A DNA stretch of 64,000 nt from Leucobacter sp. OLIS6 (lineage in GTDB: Bacteria > Actinomycetota > Actinomycetes > Actinomycetales > Microbacteriaceae). Below the pieces are notes generated by a model. That model was not told the DNA's origin. It did not search any database and saw only the letters and a program-made list of their open reading frames with translations. This document shows, piece by piece, positions 34,256 to 42,902 of this stretch. The stretch is taken from NCBI RefSeq assembly GCF_002752355.1, contig NZ_MRAV01000008.1:295560-359559 (forward strand), read 5' to 3'. Both the position numbers and the translations under genes were made by a program. How positions within the stretch are numbered: the stretch's first letter is position 1; each line of letters opens with the position of its first letter.

Positions 34256-35026
34256 ATGACCGACACCATCAGGTTCGACGGACGTACCCCGGCGCAGACG
34301 CGCCCCGTGACCATCGAGCGCGGGTGGAGCGCCCAGGCCGAGGGCAGCGCCCTCATCTCCTTCGGTGACACCCGTGTGCTGTGCACCGCGTCGTTCACCC
34401 CCGGCGTGCCGCGCTGGCTCATGGGCAAGGGGACCGGCTGGGTCACGGCCGAGTACGCGATGCTGCCGCGCTCCACGAACGAGCGCATGCAGCGCGAATC
34501 GGTCAAGGGCAAGATCGGCGGGCGCACGCACGAGATCTCGCGGCTCATCGGACGGAGCCTCCGTGCCGTGGTCGATACGAAAGCCCTCGGCGAGAACACC
34601 CTCGTGATCGACTGCGACGTGCTGCAGGCCGACGGAGGCACGCGCACCGCGTCGATCACGGGCGCCTACGTCGCGCTGGCCGAGGCGCTCGCCTGGGGCC
34701 GCGCGCAGGGCCACATCGCCCGCAAGGCGAAGCCGCTCACCGACAGCGTCGCGGCGATCTCGGTCGGCATCGTGGGCGGGGTGCCGCTCAGCGACCTCGC
34801 CTACGTCGAGGATTCGAAGGCCGAGACCGACATGAACGTGGTCGTCACGGGCTCGGGCGACTTCGTCGAGGTGCAGGGCACCGCCGAGGGCGCGCCGTTC
34901 AAGCGCGCCGAGCTCGATGCGCTGCTCGACCTCGCGCTCGTCTCGACCACCGAGCTGGGTGCGATCCAGCGCGCGGCGCTCGCGGACATCGACGGGATCG
35001 ACGAGCTGATCGGCCGCCGCGCATGA
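34256..35026 (+). CDS. rph: Ribonuclease PH
   Basis: 256 residues, the standard length. Motifs are [26 protein letters not shown] and the phosphate-binding region [16 protein letters not shown]. It trims the 3' ends of tRNA precursors using phosphate. GAAGGAG precedes the ATG. Its stop overlaps rdgB (ATGA); the rph-rdgB pairing is usual in actinobacteria. Confidence 0.98.
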   Translation: MTDTIRFDGRTPAQTRPVTIERGWSAQAEGSALISFGDTRVLCTASFTPGVPRWLMGKGTGWVTAEYAMLPRSTNERMQRESVKGKIGGRTHEISRLIGRSLRAVVDTKALGENTLVIDCDVLQADGGTRTASITGAYVALAEALAWGRAQGHIARKAKPLTDSVAAISVGIVGGVPLSDLAYVEDSKAETDMNVVVTGSGDFVEVQGTAEGAPFKRAELDALLDLALVSTTELGAIQRAALADIDGIDELIGRRA

Positions 35027-35628
35027 GTCCCGCGCAGGTCGTGCTGGCGAGCCACAACGCGCACAAGCTGCAGGAGCTGCGGCGGCTCATGGAGCCCCTG
35101 ATTCCGGGCATCGAGCTGATCGGCTACGACGGGCCCGAGCCCGTCGAGAGCGGGGTCACCTTCGCCGAGAACGCGCTCATCAAAGCGCGCGCGGCGGCCG
35201 CGCACACCGGGCTCCCCGCCATCGCCGACGACTCGGGCATCTCGGTCGAGGTGCTCGGCGGGTGCCCGGGCATCTTCTCGGCGCGCTGGGGCGGTCCCGC
35301 CCGCAGCGATACGGCGAACGTCGACCTGCTGCTCTGGCAGCTCAACGACCTGGCGGACGAGCACCGCTCCGCGGCGTTCGTCTGCGCCGCGGCGCTCGCG
35401 CTGCCCTCGGGCGAGGAGGCCGTGCAGATCGGCAACTGGCCCGGGAGCGTGCTCCGGGCCCCCGCCGGCGCGGGCGGCTTCGGCTACGATCCGGTGTTCC
35501 GTCCCGAGGGCGAGACCCGCTCGGCCGCGGAGCTCACGCCGGCCGAGAAGGACGCCGCTTCGCACCGCACCCGCGCCTTCTCGGCGCTCGTGCCCGAGAT
35601 CCTGAGCCGAGTGGCGGGAGCCGACTGA
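35023..35628 (+). CDS. rdgB: XTP/dITP pyrophosphatase (RdgB/HAM1)
   Basis: 201 residues. [14 protein letters not shown] at the N-terminus (the usual ASxNxxK motif), [22 protein letters not shown] and GGFGYDPVF are the family blocks; SHRTRAF near the end is the substrate loop. It hydrolyses non-canonical purine triphosphates. It overlaps rph by 4 bp and the next gene by 1 bp (TGATG), so translation is coupled on both sides. Confidence 0.97.
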   Translation: MSPAQVVLASHNAHKLQELRRLMEPLIPGIELIGYDGPEPVESGVTFAENALIKARAAAAHTGLPAIADDSGISVEVLGGCPGIFSARWGGPARSDTANVDLLLWQLNDLADEHRSAAFVCAAALALPSGEEAVQIGNWPGSVLRAPAGAGGFGYDPVFRPEGETRSAAELTPAEKDAASHRTRAFSALVPEILSRVAGAD

Positions 35629-38600
35629 TGACGCAGGACCCCACGACGCCCGTCGGCGACGAGGCCGGCGGACTGGTGCGCCCCGCGGTGAGCGCGGAGG
35701 ACGCAGCACGGATCTCGGGCGAGCTCTACGGCATCGAGGCCGCGGCTGTCGAGCTCGGCAGCAACCAGGACCGCAACTACCTGCTCACCCACCCCGATGG
35801 ATCCCGCAGCGTGCTGCGGATCGACAATCCGATCTTCGGGCAGGAGGCCCGCGACGCCCAGCACGCCGCGCTCGACGCCTACCGGGCGGCGGGCGTCCGG
35901 GTGCCCGCGGTGCTCGCCGGACTCGACGGCGCGCTCACGCAGACCTGGGGCGGCTACGCCGTGCGGCGCAGCGAATTCGTCGACGGGGTCCCGCTCGTCG
36001 ACGCCGGCTACCTCGCACCCGTCGTGCTCGAGGAGTTCGGCGCGCTCGCCGCGGCGTCGGTGCGTGCGCTGGAGGCTCTCGACCACCCGGGTCTCGACCG
36101 CCCGCACATGTGGGACATGCGGGTCGCATACGACGAGACCGTGCGGCTCGCTCCGGCGATCACCGATCCCGTGCTCCGCGATCGCGTGATCCTCGCCGCG
36201 CAGGCGGCGCACGAGGCGCTCGCCGCGGTCGCGGACGCGCTGCCGGTGCAGGCGATCCACGGAGACCTGACCGACGACAACGTGATGGGGATCCGGGGCG
36301 ACGACGCCCGGGTGCACCCCGGCACCGTGCTGGATCTGGGCGATCTCTCGCTCGGGTGGCGGGTCGCCGAGCTCGCCGTCACAGCGTCCTCCATGCTCCA
36401 CCACGAGCCGGCCAGGCCCGAGCGCGTGCTCGGCACCGTCGCGGCGTTCCACCGCGGGGCCGAGCTGTCCGCGGCGGAGGCCCGCGCGGTGTGGCCGCTC
36501 GTCGTGCTGCGCGCCGCGCTGCTCGTCGCGAGCGGCTGGCGTCAGCTCGAGATCGACGGCGGCAACGAGTACGCTCGCGAGCGCGTGGCGGGCGAGCAGG
36601 CGATCTTCGACGCCGCGACCCTGATCCCGCTCGTCGAGGCCACCGAGCTGGTGCTCGCCGAGGTCGGTCTGCTGGGCGCCCCGCACGGCACCGAACTGCG
36701 CCTGCTGGCGACGCCCGCGCCCGCGGCGGCGGGGACGCTCCCGCTGCGTTCGCTGCTGCCCGATCTCCTCGGCGAGGTCGCGATCCTCGACCCCGGGGTC
36801 GAATCGGAATCGCTCGACGCCGGGGCCTGGTTGGCGGCCGACGCGGAGGACTCGCTCGCGGCGTCGGCTCTGAGAGCGGGCGCCGCGGCGGCCGTGCTGC
36901 CGCACGGCGTCTACCGACTGACGCGCACGGCGATCGACACGGTCGACGGGGCGCGCACCTGGCCCGCGAACACCGAGATCCGCATCGCCGCGGGCGACGC
37001 GCAGCGCGCGATCGCACCCGCCGCGGGCACCGTGCTGGCGGTAGGGCCGGACGCGCTCCTCTTCGCGCTCGCGGACGGATGGCTGCTCGGGATCAGCGGC
37101 ATCGTGCCGACCGTGGTCGGCGGCGAAGCCGTGGCCGCGGGGACCGTGATCGGGGCGGTCGCGGCGAGCGACGCCGGCAGCGGGGTACCGCGCACGGTGA
37201 CCGTCGGCCTGCGCCGGCCCGATGCGCTCCCGCTGACCGAGGACCACTTCGCCTCGGCGCAGCTCATCGCGCCCGAGCGCGTGCCCGCGTGGCGGCGCCT
37301 CGCGCCGGATCCGGCCGGGCTCCTCGCGCTCCCCGAACTGGGGCAGCGGGACGAATCGAGCGACGAGCAGGACCGCCGCTCGCGCATCTTCGCGAGCGCG
37401 CAGGAACGCTACTACGAGCGTCCGATGCAGATCGAGCGGGGCTGGCGGCACCACCTCATCGACACGACCGGCCGCGCATACGTCGACATGGTCAACAACG
37501 TGACCGGGCTCGGTCACGGGCACCCGGGCGTCGCCGACGCGGTGAACCGGCAGATCCGGATCCTCAACACCAATTCGCGGTTCCTCTACCGCGAGCTCGC
37601 GGAGTACAGCGAGCGGCTGCTCGGACTGCTGCCCCAGGGCACCGGGCTCGACACCGTGCTGCTCGTCAACAGCGGATCCGAGGCGGTCGACCTGGCCCTG
37701 CGCCTCGCGCAGGCGGCCACCGGGCGGCGTACCATCGTGTCGCTGCGCGAGGCCTACCACGGCTGGACCATGGCGTCCGATGCCGTGACGACCTCGGCGT
37801 ACGACAACCCGCACGCGCTCGAGTCCCGCCCCGACTGGGTGCACGTGGCCGACGTGCCCAACGAGTACCGCGGCACGTACCGCGGGCCGGGCACGGGGCC
37901 GAGGTACGCGGCGGCTCTCGGCGCCGACCTCGCCGCGCTCGCGGCCGAGGGTCGCGACGCCGCCGGGTTCATCTGCGAGTCGGTGCTGGGCAACGCCGGC
38001 GGGGTCCGGCTGCCCGAGGGCTACCTCGCCGACGCGTACGCGCGCGTGCGCGCCGCCGGCGGCCTCTGCATCGCCGACGAGGTGCAGGTGGGTTTCGGGC
38101 GCATGGGATCCACGTTCTGGGGCTTCGAGCAGTCGGGCGTCGTGCCCGACATCGTGACCATCGCGAAGCCGATGGGCAACGGGTTCCCGATCGGCGGGGT
38201 CATCACCTCGCAGCGGATCGCCGATGCGCTGGCCTCGCAGGGGCAGTTCTTCTCGTCGGCCGGGGGCAACCCGCTGTCGTGCCGGGTCGGCATCGCCGTG
38301 CTCGACGCGATGCGCGACGAGGGACTGCAGCAGAACGCGGCCGTGGTCGGCGAACGGCTGCGACTCGGTTTCGAGGCGCTCGCCGCGCGTCACACGCTGA
38401 TCGGTCCGGTGCACGGCACCGGCCTCTACCTGGGCGTCGAGCTCGTGCGCGACCGCGAGACGCTGGAGCCCGCGAAGGAGGAGGCCGTCGCGATCTGCGA
38501 GCGCCTGCGTGAACTGGGCGTGGTCGTGCTGACCACCTCGGAGCGCTCGAACGTGCTCAAGGTGAAGCCGCCGCTGTGCCTCACCGCCGAGAGCGCCGAC

Positions 38601-38645
38601 TTCGTCGTCGCCGCGCTCGACCGGGTGCTCACCGAGGGCTGGTAG
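35628..38645 (+). CDS. Kinase / M23-like barrel / class-III aminotransferase fusion
   Basis: 1005 residues in three parts. Residues about 20-340 form an aminoglycoside-phosphotransferase/homoserine-kinase-like kinase, with catalytic loop HGDLTDDNV (about 211-219) and metal motif LDLGDLS. About 345-560 is a beta-rich section resembling the degenerate M23/lysostaphin barrel of such fusions, without an HxxxD/HxH zinc site. About 580-1005 is a class-III PLP enzyme with GSEAVDLALRLA, DEVQVGFGRMG and Lys847 (TIAKPMGNG). The layout matches bacterial relatives of the human hydroxylysine kinase and AGXT2L phospholyases, suggesting that an amino-alcohol is phosphorylated and then phosphate is eliminated. 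It is coupled to rdgB by a 1-bp overlap. Confidence 0.88.
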   Translation: MTQDPTTPVGDEAGGLVRPAVSAEDAARISGELYGIEAAAVELGSNQDRNYLLTHPDGSRSVLRIDNPIFGQEARDAQHAALDAYRAAGVRVPAVLAGLDGALTQTWGGYAVRRSEFVDGVPLVDAGYLAPVVLEEFGALAAASVRALEALDHPGLDRPHMWDMRVAYDETVRLAPAITDPVLRDRVILAAQAAHEALAAVADALPVQAIHGDLTDDNVMGIRGDDARVHPGTVLDLGDLSLGWRVAELAVTASSMLHHEPARPERVLGTVAAFHRGAELSAAEARAVWPLVVLRAALLVASGWRQLEIDGGNEYARERVAGEQAIFDAATLIPLVEATELVLAEVGLLGAPHGTELRLLATPAPAAAGTLPLRSLLPDLLGEVAILDPGVESESLDAGAWLAADAEDSLAASALRAGAAAAVLPHGVYRLTRTAIDTVDGARTWPANTEIRIAAGDAQRAIAPAAGTVLAVGPDALLFALADGWLLGISGIVPTVVGGEAVAAGTVIGAVAASDAGSGVPRTVTVGLRRPDALPLTEDHFASAQLIAPERVPAWRRLAPDPAGLLALPELGQRDESSDEQDRRSRIFASAQERYYERPMQIERGWRHHLIDTTGRAYVDMVNNVTGLGHGHPGVADAVNRQIRILNTNSRFLYRELAEYSERLLGLLPQGTGLDTVLLVNSGSEAVDLALRLAQAATGRRTIVSLREAYHGWTMASDAVTTSAYDNPHALESRPDWVHVADVPNEYRGTYRGPGTGPRYAAALGADLAALAAEGRDAAGFICESVLGNAGGVRLPEGYLADAYARVRAAGGLCIADEVQVGFGRMGSTFWGFEQSGVVPDIVTIAKPMGNGFPIGGVITSQRIADALASQGQFFSSAGGNPLSCRVGIAVLDAMRDEGLQQNAAVVGERLRLGFEALAARHTLIGPVHGTGLYLGVELVRDRETLEPAKEEAVAICERLRELGVVVLTTSERSNVLKVKPPLCLTAESADFVVAALDRVLTEGW

Positions 38646-38675
38646 CCGGCGGGGCTGCTGCGCGACCGCGCCGCG

Positions 38676-39326
38676 TCAGCGCAGCAGCCCCAGCGCCGTC
38701 TCGGTGAGGATCGCGAGTGCGACGAGCACGAACACGGTGCCCGCGACGATGTCGATCCACGGCGAAGCCCGCTGGAACCAGTTCTGGAAGCGCCGTGCGG
38801 ATGCCGCGATGGCGAACCCGCAGAACCAGGCGAGCCCGATCAGTACGAGCAGTGCGACGATGGCGCCGCGATCCCACCAGCTCGCCTCGGGCGGCAGCAT
38901 CTGCGAGAACAGGGCGGTGAAGAACAGCAGGGCCTTGGGGTTCGAGAGATTGGTGATGAGGCCCAGGCGGAGCGGCCGGGTGCTCGGGGCGCCCGCCGTC
39001 TGCGCCGCGGCCGGATCCCGGAGGCTGCGCATGCCGGCGCGGATGCTCTGCGCGCCGATCCAGATCAGCACCGCCGATCCGGCGAACTGCAGGGCGGGGA
39101 GCGCCCAGGGGATCGCGCGGAGCAGCGCCGAGAGACCCAGCACGGAGACCAGGATCCAGGCGAGATTGCCGAGCATGATCCCGATCGCCGCCCGGAGCGC
39201 GGCCGAGCGGTCCCGGATGCCGATGCGCAGCAGCAGGAAGAGGTCGGGGCCGGGCATCGCGATGGCCGCGATCCACGCAGCCGCGAGGGCGAGCCAGTCG
39301 GCTGCGGTCAGGGCGGTTGCGGGCAT
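38676..39326 (-). CDS. LysE/RhtB-family amino-acid exporter
   Basis: 216 residues, the usual length, with six membrane helices. AMPGPDLFLLLRIGIRDRSAALRAAIGIMLGN near the N-terminus and LGLITNLSNPKALLFF in the middle are the family motifs. It exports amino acids or homoserine-type compounds. The ATG at 39326 is chosen from the motif position; upstream in-frame starts add a non-membrane tail. It is convergent with the fusion gene and divergent from the EamA transporter. Confidence 0.92.
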   Translation of the reverse strand: MPATALTAADWLALAAAWIAAIAMPGPDLFLLLRIGIRDRSAALRAAIGIMLGNLAWILVSVLGLSALLRAIPWALPALQFAGSAVLIWIGAQSIRAGMRSLRDPAAAQTAGAPSTRPLRLGLITNLSNPKALLFFTALFSQMLPPEASWWDRGAIVALLVLIGLAWFCGFAIAASARRFQNWFQRASPWIDIVAGTVFVLVALAILTETALGLLR

Positions 39327-39409
39327 CCATCCATCCTGCCAGGCCGGAATCGCGTGCCGTGCCTTCGCGGCGATAGGCTCGGAGCAGGCGACGCCGCACG
39401 ACCGGCGCG

Positions 39410-40384
39410 ATGATGCGGCGGGAGGCAGCGGTGACTGGTGCGGGACGGGGTCTTCCCGCGGCGGGGTTCCTGCTCGCGATCGCGTCGGCGGCGAGCTTCG
39501 CGCTCTCGGGCATCTTCGCGAGCGCACTGCTCTCCGCCGGGTGGTCGGCCGGAGCCGCCGTGACCGCGCGGATCACGCTCGCCGCGCTCGTGCTCGCAGT
39601 GCCGACGGTGTTCGTGCTGCGCGGCCGCTGGAGCCTCGTGCGCGCCGCGTGGCGTCCGCTCCTGCTCTTCGGACTGCTCGCGGTGGCCGGTTGTCAGCTG
39701 GCGTTCTTCCTGGCGGTGCAGTTCATCCCGCCGAGCCTCGCGCTGCTGATCGAGTTCCTCGGCCCGGTGGTGCTCATGCTCTGGAGCTGGGCGCGGACCC
39801 GGGTGGCACCGAGCGGGATCACGCTCGCCGGTGCCGGGGTCGCGGTGCTCGGGCTCGTCGCGATCTCGGGCGTCGTGACCGGCGGCTCTCTGAACCCGCT
39901 CGGGATCCTGTTCGCGCTGATCGCCGCGGTCGGCAACGCCGCCTACTACGCGACCGGGGCGTCGGCGGATCACGGGATCCCGCCCCTGCCGTTCGTCGGT
40001 CTGGGGCTCGGGGTCGGGTCGATCGTGCTCATCGTCGTCAGCTCGGTCGGGCTGCTGCCGTTCGCGGTCACCTCCGAACCCGCGGTGATCGGCGGGGTCG
40101 GCCTGCCGCCCTGGGCAGCGGTCGCGGGGATGGTGCTCATCTCGACGGTGCTCTCGTACATCCTCGGGGTCGCCGCCTCCCGCAGGCTCGGCGCGACGGT
40201 CGCGAGCTTCACCGGTTACTCCGAGGCGCTCTTCGGTATCTTCTGGACCATCGTGCTGCTCGCAGTGATCCCGTCGCCCATGCAGTGGCTCGGGGCGGCG
40301 CTGATCGTGCTCGGCGTCATCGGGGTCAAGATCGGCGAAGTCGTGCGCGAACGCAAGACGGATCCCGATATGGTTGACGCATGA
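39410..40384 (+). CDS. EamA-family (drug/metabolite) transporter
   Basis: 324 residues, ten hydrophobic segments in two EamA repeats (about 14-150 and 165-305). AVQFIPPSLALLIEFLGPVV and GFTGYSEALFG-type C-terminal helices fit RhtA/YdcZ-like exporters; the family exports metabolites such as threonine. Two adjacent ATGs (39410 and 39413) are possible starts. Its stop overlaps the excalibur gene start (ATGA). Confidence 0.88.
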   Translation: MMRREAAVTGAGRGLPAAGFLLAIASAASFALSGIFASALLSAGWSAGAAVTARITLAALVLAVPTVFVLRGRWSLVRAAWRPLLLFGLLAVAGCQLAFFLAVQFIPPSLALLIEFLGPVVLMLWSWARTRVAPSGITLAGAGVAVLGLVAISGVVTGGSLNPLGILFALIAAVGNAAYYATGASADHGIPPLPFVGLGLGVGSIVLIVVSSVGLLPFAVTSEPAVIGGVGLPPWAAVAGMVLISTVLSYILGVAASRRLGATVASFTGYSEALFGIFWTIVLLAVIPSPMQWLGAALIVLGVIGVKIGEVVRERKTDPDMVDA

Positions 40385-40656
40385 AGCATCGCCTCCTCGC
40401 CGTGGTCGCCGCCGGCGCGCTCGCCGTTTCGCTGACGCCGCTGGCCGCCGCACCGGCCGAAGCCGCTCCGGCGCGGTACAAGAACTGCACCGCGCTCAAC
40501 AAGGTGTACAAGCACGGTGTGGGCAAGAAGGGCGCGAAGGACCGGGTGCGGGGCAAGACCAAGCCCGTCACGACCTTCAAGATCGACACCGCGCTCTACA
40601 CCGCCAACCGGCACCTCGACGGCGATAAGGACGGCGTATCCTGCGAGAAGAAGTAG
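40381..40656 (+). CDS. Secreted excalibur-domain protein
   Basis: 91 residues. Signal peptide at about 1-27 ([24 protein letters not shown], cleavage near AEA-AP). The excalibur calcium-binding domain follows (YKNCTALNKVYKHGVG, ending LDGDKDGVSCEKK) with the DxDxDGxxCE loop and one disulfide-type Cys pair. It is exported and probably wall-associated. It is coupled to the EamA gene by a 4-bp overlap, and the photolyase gene follows after 4 bp. Confidence 0.93.
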   Translation: MKHRLLAVVAAGALAVSLTPLAAAPAEAAPARYKNCTALNKVYKHGVGKKGAKDRVRGKTKPVTTFKIDTALYTANRHLDGDKDGVSCEKK

Positions 40657-40660
40657 GCCC

Positions 40661-41992
40661 GTGACCACGCTCGTCTGGTTCCGGGACGACCTCCGCATCG
40701 CCGATCACCCGGCGCTCTCGGCAGCGGCGGAGGACCCGGAGGGCATGATCCCGCTCTTCGTGCTCGACGAGGAGAGCCCCGGATCGCGGCCGCTCGGCGG
40801 CGCCGCCCGCTGGTGGCTGCACGGATCGCTCGCGGCGCTGCAGCGCGAGCTCGCCGACCGCGGCGTGCCGCTCGTGCTGCGCCGAGGCGCGGCCTCCGCG
40901 GTGATCCCCGAGATCGTGGCCGAGTGCGGGATCACCCGGGTCGTCTGGAACCGGAGGTACGGCGACGAGCGCCACGCGGACGCCGAACTGAAAGCGACGC
41001 TCCGCCGCGCGGGGATCGACGCGCGATCCTTCGTCGGGGGAGTGCTGCACGAGCCCGGCACCATCCTGAACGGTGAGGGGCGGCCCTATCGCGTCTACTC
41101 GGCCTTCTGGCGCGCCTGCGCGGCGGCCCCCGAGCCCGCGGCACCGCTCGGCCCTCCCGCTCGCTGGATTCCCGGGCCGCACGTGCCGCAGGGCGATGCG
41201 CTCGACGACTGGAATCTCCGCCCGACGGAACCCGACTGGGCCGGCGGACTCGCCGCCCGCTGGGAACCCGGCGAGCGCGCCGCGCATGACGCGCTCGAGC
41301 GATTCCTCGACGAGCGGGCGGCCGGCTATGCCGACGGGCGCGACTACCCGGCGAGACCCGCGACCTCGGAGCTCTCGCCCCACCTGCGCTGGGGCGAGAT
41401 CAGCCCGCGCACGGTCTGGCACCGGTCCATCGCGTCCGGGGCGGACGCGGGCACCTTCCTCTCCGAGCTCGGCTGGCGGGAGTTCGCCTGGCACACCCTG
41501 TTCCATGCGGGCGGCATGCACGAGCGCGGCATCGACGCGCGCTTCGACGCCTTCCCCTGGCGCTCGTCCGCGGAATCCGCCGACGACCTCGCTGCCTGGC
41601 AGCGGGGCCGCACCGGCTTCCCGCTCGTCGACGCCGGCATGCGCGAGCTCTGGACGACCGGCTTCATGCACAACCGTGTGCGCATGGCCGCGGCGTCGTT
41701 CCTCACCAAGAACCTGCTCATCGACTGGCGGGAGGGCGAGCGCTGGTTCTGGGACACGCTCGTCGACGCCGATGCCGCGAGCAACCCGTTCAACTGGCAG
41801 TGGGTCGCGGGGTGCGGGCTCGACGCGGCGCCGTACTTCCGCATCTTTAATCCGCAGACCCAGCAGCGGCGCTTCGATTCCGACGGCCGGTACGTCGACC
41901 GGTGGGCGCCCGACAGCCTGATCGTCCCCGAGATCGTCGACCTGCGCGAGAGCCGGATCCGCGCGCTCGCCGCCTACGACGCGATCAAGTGA
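40661..41992 (+). CDS. phr: Deoxyribodipyrimidine photolyase (class I CPD)
   Basis: 443 residues. N-terminal photolyase alpha/beta domain (TLVWFRDDLRIADHPAL), then the FAD-binding domain with SPHLRWGEISPR, ELGWREFAWHTL, TGFMHNRVRMAAASFLTKNLLIDW and the NPFNWQWVAG segment. It repairs UV cyclobutane dimers with light. GTG start at 40661, chosen as the first codon giving the family N-terminus. It probably shares a transcript with EamA and the excalibur gene. Confidence 0.95.
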   Translation: MTTLVWFRDDLRIADHPALSAAAEDPEGMIPLFVLDEESPGSRPLGGAARWWLHGSLAALQRELADRGVPLVLRRGAASAVIPEIVAECGITRVVWNRRYGDERHADAELKATLRRAGIDARSFVGGVLHEPGTILNGEGRPYRVYSAFWRACAAAPEPAAPLGPPARWIPGPHVPQGDALDDWNLRPTEPDWAGGLAARWEPGERAAHDALERFLDERAAGYADGRDYPARPATSELSPHLRWGEISPRTVWHRSIASGADAGTFLSELGWREFAWHTLFHAGGMHERGIDARFDAFPWRSSAESADDLAAWQRGRTGFPLVDAGMRELWTTGFMHNRVRMAAASFLTKNLLIDWREGERWFWDTLVDADAASNPFNWQWVAGCGLDAAPYFRIFNPQTQQRRFDSDGRYVDRWAPDSLIVPEIVDLRESRIRALAAYDAIK

Positions 41993-41993
41993 A

Positions 41994-42902
41994 TCATCGC
42001 GCGCGGTCGCCGATCGCCGCGTCGATCGCCTCGGCCGCGGTGCGATGAACGAACGCGAAGCCCGAGCGCTCGAGCGCCTCCGGGCGCACCGCCGCGTCCG
42101 CGAGCAGGAGGGAGTCCGCCGCGTCGCGTCCGAGCCCGAGCCGGAGCGCCCACGCGGGCGCGGGCAGCAGGAACGGGCGGTGCATCGCCGACGCGAGGGC
42201 ACGGCCGATGTCGTTGGCGCTCGCGATCCCGGGGCCTGAGAGGTTCACCGGGCCCGTGAGCCCCGTCGCGATGACGTGGCGGATCGCCGCAACCTCGTCC
42301 TGCAACGAGATCCAGGGCCAGATCTGCCGTCCGCCGCCGAGCGGGCCGCCGAGCCCGAACCGAGTCAGCGCGATCATGGGCTTCAGCACGCCGGCGGGGT
42401 GGAGCAGGGGAGCGGTGCGGAGCAGGGCGACGCGCGCATCGGGACCGGCTTCGAGGGCGGTCTGCTCCCACTGCGCAGTGAGCTCCGCCAGGAACGTCCC
42501 GCCGGTGGGGCTCTGCTCGGTCAGACGCGCCCCGGGAGCCGAACCGTAGATGCCGACCGCGGACGCTGACACGAACTGCGGGGCGGCGCGGCCGAGCTGC
42601 CGGATTGCGCGCGCGATCGTGCGGGTCGGCTCGACCCGGGAGGTCAGGAGCTCCTGCTTCCGGCGCGCCGTCCAGGGGAGGCGTCCGATGCTCGCGCCGT
42701 TGAGCGAGACGACCGCCCGGGCCCCCTCGAGCACGGCGGGGTCGAGGGGGGCGGACCCGGGCCGCCACTCGATCTCGTCGCCCGAGCGGACCGGCCGCCG
42801 CACGAGCCGGACGACGGGGATGCCGTCCGTCGCGAAGGAGTCGGCGAGCGCCCGGCCGATGAGGCCGGATGCGCCGGAGATGATGACGCGTGGTTCGTTC
42901 AT
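41994..42902 (-). CDS. TIGR01777-type NAD-dependent epimerase (YfcH-like)
   Basis: 302 residues, an extended SDR. Nucleotide motif ISGASGLIGRAL near the N-terminus, SVSAVGIYG with the Ser and Tyr, and a DUF1731-type C-terminus (LPAPAWALRLGLG). The biochemical role of the family is not established. ATG at 42902 with AAAGGA upstream. It overlaps the MmpL stop by 4 bp (ATGA), so it is coupled to the exporter and likely under the same MarR control. Confidence 0.9.
   Translation of the reverse strand: MNEPRVIISGASGLIGRALADSFATDGIPVVRLVRRPVRSGDEIEWRPGSAPLDPAVLEGARAVVSLNGASIGRLPWTARRKQELLTSRVEPTRTIARAIRQLGRAAPQFVSASAVGIYGSAPGARLTEQSPTGGTFLAELTAQWEQTALEAGPDARVALLRTAPLLHPAGVLKPMIALTRFGLGGPLGGGRQIWPWISLQDEVAAIRHVIATGLTGPVNLSGPGIASANDIGRALASAMHRPFLLPAPAWALRLGLGRDAADSLLLADAAVRPEALERSGFAFVHRTAAEAIDAAIGDRAR

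Noticed and set aside
35484..38414. 976-residue minus-strand open frame opposite the kinase/aminotransferase fusion
   Set aside because: Shadow frame rich in Arg, His and Gly, with no motif.
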